A stretch of 64,000 nt of DNA from Tetrahymena elliotti 4EA (Eukaryota; Ciliophora; Oligohymenophorea; Hymenostomatida; Tetrahymenidae): contig JH720294.1 in the NCBI GenBank assembly GCA_000231825.2, positions 2,450,654 to 2,514,653 of the forward strand, given 5' to 3'. Within the stretch, counting starts at the first letter, position 1, and every line of letters starts with the position of its first letter. The notes beneath the pieces were generated by a model. The model worked only from the letters and a program-made list of their open reading frames with translations. It was not told where the DNA came from and did not search any database. A program made the translations under genes and the position numbers. Below, in pieces: positions 1-11,911 of this stretch.

Positions 1-855
1 ATAAGCTGCAGAAACAATTAAACCAGTAGTTGATGCATTGAATTATTGTCACGCCCTTAATATTGCTCACAGAGATTTAAAAGTATGATTAATAAATTAG
101 TTTACTGAATGTATCAATAAATCAATTATTTCTCTTCTATTTTAATCTAATAGCCTGAAAATTTACTATTTGCTACTAAAGAACCTGGTGCAGTTATCAA
201 GATTACAGATTTTGGTCTTGCTAGATTTGTAGGAGAAGATACCATGAAAACTATGTGTGGTACTCCAGGCTATGTTGCACCTGATGTAATCATTGGAGAA
301 GGATATGATAAAACTATTGATTATTGGAGTGTTGGTGTTATTCTTTACATTATGTATTAAATATAAATAGTTATTATAAAATGTTAAATTATTCATTTAT
401 TAATTGATAGGCTTTGTGGTTTCCCACCTTTTTATAGTGAAAATAATGACGATCTTTTATAGATGATTGTATCTGGTAAATTTGAATTCCCTTCTCCTGC
501 ATGGGATTCTATTTCAAATGAAGGTAAAATTAAAATAATAGAAAATTAAATAAAATTCGATTTAATAATAATTAATAGCCAAGGATTTAATCAAGGGATT
601 GCTCACTGTTGATCCCAAAAAGAGATTAAACTATGAAAAGATTAGAACTCATCCCTGGTTGAATGGAAAGAATTCAGAAAAAAATATCCCCGATATTCAA
701 AAAAAGATTAAAAATTTTTCTGCCTCTAAGCAATTCAAGGTAAAATAAAATATACTTTAAAATGCAATTAAAATAATAATTTGTTTTTTTTTAAATAGAA
801 AATTAAAATAGTTTTATAAGCCATTGGTTAATTCAATAAATAAAAAAACCATTGA
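1..855 (+). CDS. CaMK-type Ser/Thr protein kinase, C-terminal part (5' end outside window)
   Basis: Only the second half of the kinase domain and the tail are present. Exons read 1-82, 154-353, 411-523, 579-739 and 799-855 (TGA), with phases that join cleanly. The protein shows the catalytic loop AHRDLKPEN, the Mg-binding DFG (ITDFGLARF), an activation segment ending GTPGYVAPDV, then DYWSVGVILYIMLCG and LLTVDPKKRL, the usual subdomains VIB-XI. The APE motif reads APD. The CGFPPF and the short helical tail (KNFSASKQFK) after the domain fit CaMK/DCLK-like kinases. No EF-hands follow, so it is not a typical ciliate CDPK. The stop is 116 nt after the last splice donor. Kinase is certain; the subfamily is inferred. 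Confidence 0.93.
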
Positions 856-1938
856 ATTATGTGAAAATTCATTCATCTAAAAATCAAAAAATAAATGTAA
901 TACTCTAAAATCCTATTTGTTTGTTATTGCCTGCAATAAGGATTCATATCAAATTCATCTACTTTTTTTATGTTAGTCTTGGTTTAAATCTACTTAAATC
1001 TATTCTTAATTCATTTAAATTCTATTTCTTATTCTTAATTTAATTTATTCTGCTGATTCTTTCAAAAAATCTAGTCAAGTCTTCCATTTTTAAAAGAAGA
1101 ATTATTTCCAAAGACACTTTTTTAGACAAATAAATTTTTCTCTAATTTAAAAATAGAAGGAAGCATGCAGGTCGCTTAATAAAAATGATAAATTTTGTAA
1201 CTTATTTGATTGATTAAATCTATTATACGATATTCAGTTGTTTAGAATTTATCTTAAAAAAAAATAAAATATTTGGAATAAAAAATGAAATATTTCATTT
1301 AGATAATTGAAAAGGCTAAAAATAGAATGTAAAGGAATTGTTATTCATCTCTCAAATAAAATATTCATTAAGTTTTTCATTTAAATTAGAAATGTGCAGC
1401 CAAATTAGGCGGGTTCAATTATCAATAGTCAAAAAGTATGAATGAATGAAAATATTATAAAAACAGGTCCTTGCTTTTGCTTTATCCATTCATTAGCTAA
1501 ATAAAACAAGAAAAAAAATAAAAATAAATTGCATCTACCAGATTGTTATTTGATCAAGCCAATAATTAATTAATAATTTATTTATTTGTCTTTAATTTGT
1601 TTAGTTTTTTATGGCAGACAATTAATCAATAAGAGTATGTATGAATGTATTATGTATGCATATGGATTCGTTGTACCTATATTTATATATAAAATTATCT
1701 TAGCTAAGAAAAAATGAATGGAGAAATGAAGGAATAGAAGTGATTATGAGCAAGTGAATGAATGAATGAATAAATAAGTGAAGTGTAGTGTAGTGATGAA
1801 TGAACGAATACTTAAAAAATAAAAAATATCAATTTGCTTCTAAATAAAAAGAAAAAAACTAATACATATCTTTTATTTAAAATCATTAAAGAAAAGAAGA
1901 AAAAGAAACAAGAAATAAATAAATATCTTAGAAAATAA
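856..1938. other. Intergenic spacer, A+T-rich
   Basis: This spacer separates the kinase from the PRP39-like gene, both on +. No coding signal was seen on either strand. It contains a GAAT/GAATAAAT-type tetranucleotide microsatellite at about 1741-1806. The last 100 nt before the next ATG are A-rich, as in most leaders of this window. Confidence 0.6.
1741..1806. repeat. Tetranucleotide microsatellite (GAAT-rich)
   Basis: There are imperfect tandem copies of GAAT/GAAC/TAAA with an embedded GTGTA repeat. It lies in the spacer and no function is visible. Confidence 0.6.
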
Positions 1939-4895
1939 ATGAGCAATCCTATTGAACAATTTGACATCACTTATAAAGGATTAACTTACGCTTAGCGTCA
2001 AAATCATTTGAGAAGTCTTATTAGCAGTCATGAACAATCTGTAAAGCAAACATAGTTTGATTTATTAGCAAGAATAATCAAGGTTGATGCATGCAAACGC
2101 AAAGTCGAAGGTGTATTTGAGTTGATATATCAAGTAAATTGAAAGATCTTAGGCAGAGATAGATAGAAAGAAATAAAGATAGAAATTTTCATAATTTGTA
2201 AACAAAAAATGAAAGAATTACTTAAATAAGTCAATTCTAAGAGTGGCAAATTACTTTCAGAAGGGAGGATCTTGGTGTTAAAGTGATGTATATTCATTAT
2301 TCCTGTTTTATTTAGAAAATACTTACTCTTTTGTCTAATTTGGGAATATATTTTGTTTGAGATAATTATTCAATTCATTCGATTCTATCAACTTAAATAC
2401 ACCAATTATCAATCAATCAGCATCTTCCGATTATATTTTAAATCAATAAGCAAACATTTTCCATTTACCATTCTTTTTAATTTTTAATAAACCTAGAATT
2501 CTCCTTACTTAGATTTGATCTACAAAGAATATTTGAGAAGATATCCCTTCAATTCATACTATTGGAATAGATATGCTCAACACGTTAAAAACACCACTTA
2601 ATCAGCAGAAGAATCTGAAAAGATGTAATTTTATGTTGCTATTTAAAGCAAATCAATTATCCAATTCTTGATCTCTTCAGAATGGATTAAAATCATAAGC
2701 AGAAAAGTAAAATTTAAATATTTTTTTATATTATCATAGCTACTAGTATGCCATCTAAATGAATCCTAGATCTTATGATTTATGGCATTGCTACATTTCT
2801 TCAGTCAAAAGTGATAAAAATGATGCTGCTGAAGATGAAAAGGTTATCAAGTAATCACCAAATTATTTTATCTAACAATCAACATCTCACTAAAATACTT
2901 TTATCATCAACCTTTTAAAACAATTAAAATAAAATTTAGAAGTATAATTAAGATAGTATAAATAATAAAAAAAAACAAAGTTAGATGTAGGTAGTCCAAA
3001 AATAAAGCAAACAGTAATTCTATTTGAAAGAAAATTTAGTTAGTTTATGAAATATCAGAAAAGGTGATTGATGAAGTTAGTTAGTTGAGATGTGAGTGAT
3101 TTGAATATCATTAGTTAAATCAAATTAATAGAACATGATCTAATTTCAATTTGTAATTTATAATAAATAGGCTCATTGAATAGGCTTTATAATATATTGG
3201 TTATGATTACAACAGTTCAATCTATTGGGAAGATTTAATTGGTTTTTACTCTGAAAATAAAGAAGAATTAATTAAGCTTTACAGAAGAGCTTTGAGCATC
3301 GTAACCAAAAATTTCGATGATATCTATGAGAAATATAATGCCTTCTTCTCATTCTGTTCTCCTGATTAAATTAAAGCTTGCTACAATGCTATATTAGGTG
3401 CTCCTCCTGCTGATGGCTAATCTGATGATTGTAAATATTAAAAATAAATGATTAAATATTCAACTTATAATTAAATAAAAAACAGCCATGATCTTACAAA
3501 TCAAGACTAATATTTCCAATTACAGTGAAAGAACCAAGGCTATCTCTCATGAAGTTTAAGCTTTTGAATCAAAAGTAAATAGAAAAATTATATCAAATGT
3601 ATTTTTTATTAAAAAATATCATTTATTATCTTAGCTTACTAAAACTGAATATGAAGGAGACTCTAACACCGAATTAAATGTTTGGATTCAATACATTAAC
3701 TTTGCCAAAACTAAATTAGCTCCCGAATAAGTTATCTTCCTTTATGAAAAAGCCTTAATCAGCCAAGTAATTAACAGAAAATATTTTATTACCAATAATG
3801 ATGTTTTTTTTTTTTCAAGTAAGAAAAAAAAATATTTAAATTCTTAATTAATTTAAAAAAATAAATATTAATTGAGATTTTAATAAATTTTTAATAAATA
3901 GTGTGATAAAGAAAGCTTATGGGTTGACTTCTTTGCCTACTTGGAATCCTAAAACTAACACTCTATGGCCTTATAAATTTGCAGAAAGCAAGAAGGCTTT
4001 TTGAAGTATATTAATAACAACAACTTATTGCTCTAATGGGCTGAATTAGAAGAATTATACCAAGCTTACGAGTAAGCTAGAGAAATTTACAAATTGGTAG
4101 TTTCTCATGAAGGAGGTAGAAAATTAAAAAAATTTTTGAAATTAAATAATTAAGATTTAATTTAATTTAAAATTAGAAAACTACTTAAAGTATGTAACTA
4201 GATGGGCCTAGTTTGAAAAGAGAGCTAACTCATAAGTAGAAAAGATTACTGAAATATATGAAAAGATTTTGTCTATTCCTAACTAAAAGGCAGATGTCCA
4301 ATAATGGGCCATAAATGAACTCTGCAAGGTATTAGCTGGTAGTGAAAGAAAACAAGCATTAGTAAGATACATTCACTTCTTTGAATCTCAACCCATCAAT
4401 AAAGTCAATTATGCCTAATTGCTTCAATTTGTATCCCAATACTTCTCATAAGAACCCAATTTTATTGAAACTTTATCTGAAGTCTACATCAACGCCATTA
4501 CTGCTTCTAAGAAGGTATTTTAGATTTTATATTTATTTCATTTTATCAATGATTTGATTTTTTAAAAAATAGAACTAATCCGAAGTCAAGAATATTGTTA
4601 ATATGAGCATTAGTCATCTTAGAACTATTTCATACAATATCAACGAAATTAGAATCACAGAATAAAAGTACTTTTTTCTATTCACTCATTATAACAAATT
4701 AATTATTAATTTCAAAATTTCTTTTTCATCATTGTAAAATTCTTTTTTAATTAAAATAGGATCAAGGCTGCTGAAAACCAACAAGGTTAAGCTAACGGTG
4801 AAAGCCTTTTGAAGAAGAGAAGCATTGTCGAATTAGTTGGTGAAGAATCTATTAACGGCTACGACAGTGTTCAAAAGCATATTAAAACAAACTGA
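1939..4895 (+). CDS. PRP39: PRP39-like pre-mRNA splicing factor (HAT repeats), U1 snRNP-associated
   Basis: Ten exons: 1939-2133, 2497-2624, 2740-2850, 3171-3430, 3486-3574, 3635-3766, 3902-4115, 4177-4514, 4573-4667, 4760-4895. All junction phases agree and the product is 565 residues. It is built of half-a-TPR (HAT) repeats: W..Y/F and paired helices recur from about residue 60 to 500. Diagnostic segments are YPFNSYYWNRYAQHV, then YAIQMNPRSYDLWHCYI, then NVWIQYINFAK and YLKYVTRWAQFEKR. These follow the order of yeast and human PRP39, the U1 snRNP protein that stabilises 5' splice-site recognition. Length is slightly below that of human PRP39. Introns are 55-363 nt. The first exon end (GTAAAT donor) and the second (GTAATT donor) were chosen because they restore HAT consensus. 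PRP39 versus another HAT protein such as CstF77 is inferred from the order of motifs. Confidence 0.85.
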
Positions 4896-6463
4896 ATAAA
4901 AGGAATTTAAGTGGATAAATAGAATGAATTTAATTAGTATTGATAAATTGTTAATATGGTCTTATTTGTATGTTTAAATTTATCATTAGTGAGTGAGTTA
5001 ATGATGCAATCCATCAAATATTATCATTCTACCATCACATTATTACAACTCTAAATATTCATTAAATCTTATTAATTACTACATATTTTAAATTCTTTCA
5101 ATCCCACCGCTAATTTAAGCGTTTTTTATATTCAAATTCAAAAAATAGCACAACAAAGACCCCGGTCAATAATGAAATTGAGCAAATATTAAAAACGAAA
5201 TTAACATTACTACTATAATAATATTTATAAGAAAAAATAATTCCTCCTTTTTTCTTTACTTTTGAATTTAAATCAGACCACGAAATATTTCGAAGAAGTT
5301 TCCATAGATTTATTTACATAAATATTTTCCCTAAAGCCTTAACATTTTTTTTCTTAAAATTGGTTTATCTTACAAAAACTAGTCTAAAATATTTCTAAAG
5401 TAAAAGATTGCTTGTAATTGTTTAAAAGAATAAGAATAGTTTTAAATTTAAAGAAAATTAAATGAAAAATAATCCCAAAATCTTTTCTATTAAAAAAGAT
5501 AAACTAAAATCCACAAACCAACTAATCAGTCAACGAATTCTTTTTTTTTTGTTTTGAAGAATAAATTTTATAATTTAAACTATGTTGTTATAAAATAAAT
5601 GTTAAATTGAGGAATAAATTAATTTCTATGGTTGTTAGTGTTAAGTTTTTTCAAAATATTTGAATCTAAGCATAGCAAAATACCTTGAATTAAATATTTT
5701 CAAATTTCAAAAATTAATTAGGAGCGAATTCAAATTTTTGCTTATCAAAAAAAAACACTACAAAATTAAATATTTGTTTGTACCTTCTAAAATTAAATTG
5801 GATATTTTTAATCTATTCCTTGAAAAATACTTATTTGATTTACTATCTTTGTATATCTTTTTTCCTCAACAACTTCGCCTCACCAAATTGAAATATATGA
5901 AGAAGGCAAAAAATGAATAAGAAAATATATTTTTTTATAATTAAAAGGCAAGATTTGGATGAGGTGAATTATTATGGCTAATTAAATTTTAATTGTTTTA
6001 GTAATATGTGAATAAATGGCCAGAAAGCATTGGGTTATGACTAAGAAAAAACTAATGAGGAAAATTATCTAAAAATTTGAATTATTTTTTGTGTCAGAAT
6101 CTCAGATTCAAATTAATAAAAGGAAATCTTGATTGATAATTAATAAATACATGAGCTTTTTATGTAGAAGGGGAGTGATGATTTTTGGCGCTTATATTAC
6201 TTTGTCAAATCAAAATATCTTAGTCAGTATATATGCGATTTATTCTTATAATTAATTAATTATCAATAAAAACAACCAAAATATCTTACTTTATCATCTT
6301 AAGATATTCAAATACTTATAATTCTCAGACTAAATAAAACATACCCTATTTTTAAGACAGCAAAGAACCCTATCACAAACACTCTCTAATACTTTTAAAT
6401 TTACACTGTTGCGCTAAGACTCTTTCTCATATTTCAATAAATATCTTGATAATTTATTCAGTC
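4896..6463. other. Intergenic spacer
   Basis: About 1.6 kb of A+T-rich sequence lies between two + strand genes. A TGA-free frame at 5660-5962 is present but its composition (Lys, Phe, Leu, Ile) looks like random A+T DNA. Nothing else is supported. Confidence 0.5.
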
Positions 6464-9400
6464 ATGATTGAGGAATCATCTTCATTTTTCAAAGAAAATC
6501 CTTCTGAAACTTCAACAACTATTTTAAAAGTACATTCATCAGGAATTAATCTCGATGCTTAACACACTATCTTAGAGTTGCATGATGAGGACAACTTTCA
6601 ACATTTAGCACTTAGCTATTTTAATAATTAGCTTACTTTCTAAATGCTTTCAACTTATCAATAACAAAGTGAATCTCAAAAATATTTATGCGCTGAACAA
6701 ATCTAATTTAGCAAAGATGTTCAATTACTTCTTTCATAGAAGTTCAAAAATTTACCTTTAAAACAACTTAAAATGACAAGATGTGATTTGAGTAATTTGA
6801 ATTAAGATTACATTTATGGTAACGAATGCTAAGAACCAGAATCTCCTAAATTCGCATGTGCAACACCAACTACTCCCGTATTTGGTAATAAACAGACCTA
6901 TTTAGCTGTAGCTATTTTGGAAACTGAGATTGTTGTTTTAAAATTTGAAATTCTAACAAAAAAAGAATAAAATAAATATTGTCATTCAATAGATGAAGTT
7001 AATGTGAATAGTATTCAATTTGAAGGAAAAGTTGGTGAATTATTCATTAACAAATAAAGAGAACACATCATCGTTAGAATTAACTATGAACAATCAACTA
7101 AAATCCATCTTATAGAAAAAATTACAGGATAGCATGCTATCAGAGATATTGCTACATATTAGAATGATTCAGATATAATTATTGGATAAATAGGTGTCAG
7201 TTCTGAATTTGCTGTAATTAGAGTCATCACAAAGAGCTAAAAGAAATTCTTTATTAATGTATTATTTGTTAACCATATTGGCTAATACAGCATGCTTAAT
7301 TACAAAGAAAATACCACCATAAAAGTACAAACAAACAAAAAACCTCTTACAAGTTTGATGAATGAAAACAATTACAGAAATTGTTAAACATTATTTTCAT
7401 AAACTTCAAGCTATTTAGTTATCTCAGATGGATAAAACATTGAAGTTTAAGATTTCAATAATATCTCATAAAAAAATGTAATCAAGGAATACCAACCTAA
7501 AAATAATGGAGTTACCAATTCACAATTAAACAAACCTCAAAAAATCATGTATAACCTTGAAAAATCAACACTTTTGATTGCCAATTCATCTGTAAATTAG
7601 TTCATTACATTATACAATTATGATAACCCTATTTCAATCTTGGAACCAATTTATTTCACACCTTCAGAACCAACAGCAATTAAATCTGTAATAATATCTA
7701 GTGTTCCTTAACAAAATGCAACCCCTTCATCAGCAACCAGTTTAATGGAGACCTTTTCTCATTTTAAGAACTAAATATGCTCAAATTAAATCCTTGCTTT
7801 AGCATTCCTAGAAGATAACTCAATTGTTCCATTTACTGTTGATAAAGAAATACTTGATATGAAAGTACCTGAACTCAAGTTTGTTAGCAGTTAAATCACA
7901 AGCATGTACAATTATGATGATTCTTAGAATTTTTTCAATGACTTTGAAGCAGGATTTCCCAAGCATACTAAAAATACTTTTGATGTCTTCAAAACACCTG
8001 ATAGAAAAGCTTCTTTTACTTTCTTAAACTCTTCACTTGAAAACAACAAATTCTATTTTTCCAGCAGTATGTTACCATCCAACTCAAACAGTTATCCAGC
8101 AAACAACAACAATAACAATAATAACAGCTAAATAAATTAAAATATAATATTCTAATCTCAACAAAGACCAGGTAAAAACATATTCTAATTTATTTCTTTT
8201 TATTTTAAATAATTTTTTTTGAAAATAGACAAAAGCTTGAATTTTGATCACCCTGGAACAAACAAAGAAAGAGAGAGAAGTGTCAGTCAAGAAAGCAATT
8301 CAAGTAGAAACTTCTCAGCATACAAGCCATCCATTAATGGCTCCATTTTAAATAATAAAAAAACATTATTCAATGAGAATAGCAATACTCTCTGTACTGA
8401 TGACAACTCTTACTAAATTCATAAGGCTAATAGAAAAGAAAAAGATGTTCAAGCTGACCCTACATTACTAGATAAAATATCTCCAACTTAACAAAAAATA
8501 AATGAAATGTAAAATTCATCTGATAGTGAAGAATCTGAAATTCATTATTCAAGACCTAAGTAATTCAAACTCGATGCTTATGAAGGCTCTCCATTATTAG
8601 CCAAATAAAAAATGTCAAACCGTTTCATTCCTAATAGCTCAAACAGAATCAAAGACTTCAGTAGAATCACAATGAAAAAGCAAAAAAATAGTTGTGATAA
8701 CATCCCCTTACCTATCTTCAATAAAGCAGAAGTGAGCTAAGATGATATTATCGAACCTAATGCCTTTGTTTAAAAAAGAAAAAATAACAACTTTTTTGAA
8801 TACAACTCTCAAACAACTCAAGAGGATATAGAGAATACCTACAACAATCAATAAAATTCTTAACTTTCAAATGAAATTTCTCTATTTTCTCAAAGAAAAG
8901 GCTAATAAAATAAATAAAATTTTAACCAAATTGACAGCCAAAATGAAATCAAAGAATATGAAAACGAAGACATCTCTAATATCCAATCTTAAGAATTGAG
9001 CTTTAATAATTAATAAGAGCTTGAATAATAGACTATTAGCTCTAAGAAAGCTAATTGTCAAGTAGAAAATAATATCTTTGATAAAAAATATGGCACTCCC
9101 ACAACAACAACAAAAGTTTCAAAGGTAAACTTCAGTGAAAGTAAGAGCAAGAATAACTCATCTAAAAAGAAAGCAATAACTGCATTTTTAACAACTTCTC
9201 CTTCACCTTCACCTTAAACCTAATAGCAAATCTTAAGCTTTTATAGCAACCATTAATAGTTAAGAAATTCTTCTATCAATTAAAAAATGTACACTTAAAA
9301 TAATAATTCATCATTTTCCTACCCAAACAAAACTTATCCAGTAATGCTCGAAAACATAAAATCATTAAAGTTGCAAAACAATTAAACTCAGTAATTCTTT

Positions 9401-9730
9401 AATGAAGTATAACAAAACACATTTAAAAATCGTGCACTTTAATTTGAAACCAAAGACAAACAATTTTTCGATGAAGCTACTTTTTGTTTATAATAACCTA
9501 TTTTCAATAATAGTTATTTCTAAAATAACAACACTCAAAACCACAACAATATTGGATATATACCCAAAAAAAACTTTTAACCTTTTCAATAATAGCAATA
9601 GCAAATAAATTAAAATTCCTAATAGCTCCTTGGCAAACGTAAATCATCTTAACAACAATAACAATAATAACTATTAACAAACTTTGGAGTAAATTAAGAA
9701 CCAAGAAAATTAGTTAAAAAATAAGATTGA
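6464..9730 (+). CDS. Large unknown protein with Asn/Gln/Ser-rich C-terminal half
   Basis: Two exons (6464-8171 and 8229-9730) joined by a 57-nt intron with a G/GTAAAA donor and AATAG acceptor give 1,069 residues. I do not recognise a family. The first 550 residues or so have ordinary globular composition with recurring hydrophobic beta-like strands (for example YLAVAILETEIVVLKFEI and STLLIANSSVNQFITLYNY). This is compatible with a beta-propeller or other all-beta fold, but I cannot show repeats. From about residue 540 the chain becomes Asn/Gln/Ser-rich and low-complexity, with NNNNNNNN and (SP)n-like segments, and stays so to the TGA. There are no membrane helices or signal peptide. The C-terminus may be disordered as in RNA-granule or scaffold proteins, which is inference only. 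The ATG is the first in frame after an A+T leader. Confidence 0.8.
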
Positions 9731-11911
9731 TTTGATAAATAAATACTATTTCAATTAAGCATCTTTAGAAACCACCTTTATATAAATTATACTTTTCAGA
9801 AAACTCTCCATTTTTCAAAAAATATTCAAATTAAAACAAATCACCAATACAATAATTCCTATATCTAAAATATCTATAAATGTATCATATCTTTCCTTAT
9901 AAAAACTGTATATTATTTATGATAAAGAGTTATTTATTAATTAATTCTTGTTTTTTCATTGTTTGTCAGATCAGTTCAAAGTCTTTTTTTCTGAAAATTA
10001 AAACTCAAAAGCAATTTATTTTATTTAAAATTTTCCTAATTTTCTTTAATTTAAAAGGTATTTAAATACCTTTTTGTGAATGAATAATTAAAAAAAATAA
10101 ATATCAAAAAAATTGAGGTCTAAATAAAAATATAATTTAAATAATTTTTCTTTTATTATTAAAAAAATAAACAAAAAAAAACATTTTCTGTGTTAATTCA
10201 GATCGAAAACAGTAAAAATAAAAGTGAATACACAACGGTGAAATTTTTTATATATTTAAATTGATAATGAATGAATCAATGCATACTTTTCAAATTAATT
10301 TAAAGTGAAATTTCTATCACTTTACTTTCTTTAATAGAATCATGTCTATTACAATATTTCTATTATCTTCAACAAGATAAATTTCTGATTTTAAAATAGG
10401 ACTTTTAACATGTTTTATTAATTCCTCCATTTTTAACTACCTTTTTTACTTTTTATCTTGAACTTAAATTCCAGATTGGATAAATTATTTAAACTATTCT
10501 AATAAAAAATGCGTATCCTATCATATTTATTTCTCTTTTTTTCAAAGCTCTCCTTCTAAAAAAATAAAAATTTTGCAAATTGATTTAAAATTTTAAGAAA
10601 GATGACCAAAAATTTATAGTTTTAAATTTCATTTACTGCTTTATAAAAGGTCTTATTTATAATTATTATTTACTTTCATCTTGTGAAAATGAAAACAAAA
10701 GAATTAAAAAAATTGGATTTTTTTTCAATTAAATAAATAAATCTTTAAATTTTTCATATTTATTTATGAATATTTTATATTTAAAAGAAAAATCTAGAAG
10801 AAAGATAGAGATACACACTTTATATTTTATCCTTATTTCTAAGAGTTTTATTTATAAATAGAAAGATGAATAGATACATAGACAATCAAAGTAAATCAGA
10901 TATTTAACCTCAAGAAAATGTCTTTAATCATTCCTTCATAAAAAACTAACAAACTAAAATATCAATTTAAGCAATAAAAATTGCTATTTGTCTTTTTTTT
11001 TCAATAATTAAATTTTATATTTATAATATTTATAATTAATTAAAAATTAATATCTTTCTTATTTTTATTTTTTTTACATTTTAATAAATGCAAAATATGA
11101 TAAATTTTCTTGGAAATCAAATCTCAAAAACCAAAACTCTACAAAGATCTTTAATACAAAGAAGCTCATAAAAATACATACCTTTGAGCTCTTTGTTTTG
11201 TAAAATACCAATGGGTTACAAATAATTATTGAATTGAATTAGTTAAAATTTAGATTTATTTTTATTTATCTAATTTTTAAACAAAATTGATAATATTGAT
11301 CTTTTTCTAAAATTTTTCTGATAAAAAGTAAAATTTGATTGCAAATTTCAAAATTTCCATTACAAGAGGTAGAAAATTTCTAAATCCTCCTCATAATAAC
11401 ATTTTCATTTATGTTAGAATGAAGAATATAGAAGCTCTTTTTATCTTGGAAAATTTTAGAAAACCACCCCACATTTCTGCATTTCATACATTCACAAAAA
11501 CACAAAAAAAAAAACTAAAATTAAAAATTTAAATGCAAAAAAATTTTTAACATTTTAATTTAACATAACTAATTAATCAAAAAATATGCTGACTTCAAAA
11601 AAAGTGGTGTACCTAGAGACTAGCTATACCATGATTTATGACATTTTGTTAAATTTAAAATTTTTACTAATTAACTTTTTTGTCCAAATAATAAAAAATA
11701 AATGTTAAAATATTATAAATCTCATTTTGATTTAAGAAGTAAAAAAGAACAAAATGTTATCCAATTATAATATAAGAAGCAAAAAAAATTGAGGTTTTAA
11801 ATTTCATAATAAATAGAGTTTAAAATTAAATTATAAGATAGAATTACAATAAACAATGAAATTAAAGATTTTTATTTATAAATAACATGTAAGGTTGATA
11901 AATTTAAATAT
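9731..11911. other. Convergent intergenic region (2.2 kb)
   Basis: This lies between the 3' ends of two converging genes and is the longest gene-free stretch. It is dominated by A and T runs. A TGA-free frame at 10866-11237 (123 codons, with a hydrophobic middle) is the only candidate. It is not supported by codon composition or homology, so it is not called as a gene. Confidence 0.5.

Noticed and set aside
1381..1440. GGTTCAATT-like stretch resembling a tRNA T-loop
   Set aside because: No acceptor stem, anticodon arm or D-arm can be paired around it.
2083..2496. Alternative donor at 2083 for the first PRP39-like intron
   Set aside because: The GTAAAT donor at 2134 keeps the frame and adds residues that fit a HAT helix.
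5660..5962. TGA-free + frame of 100 codons beginning with ATG
   Set aside because: Lys/Phe/Leu/Ile composition is that of random A+T DNA. With only TGA as stop, such frames are expected in spacers. No motif or splice context.
10866..11237. TGA-free + frame of 123 codons with a hydrophobic middle
   Set aside because: The hydrophobic part is a T-run artefact. There is no recognisable motif and the length is not unusual for this code.
11335..11532. Small + frame of 65 codons
   Set aside because: Convergent 3' spacer, random composition, no conserved features.
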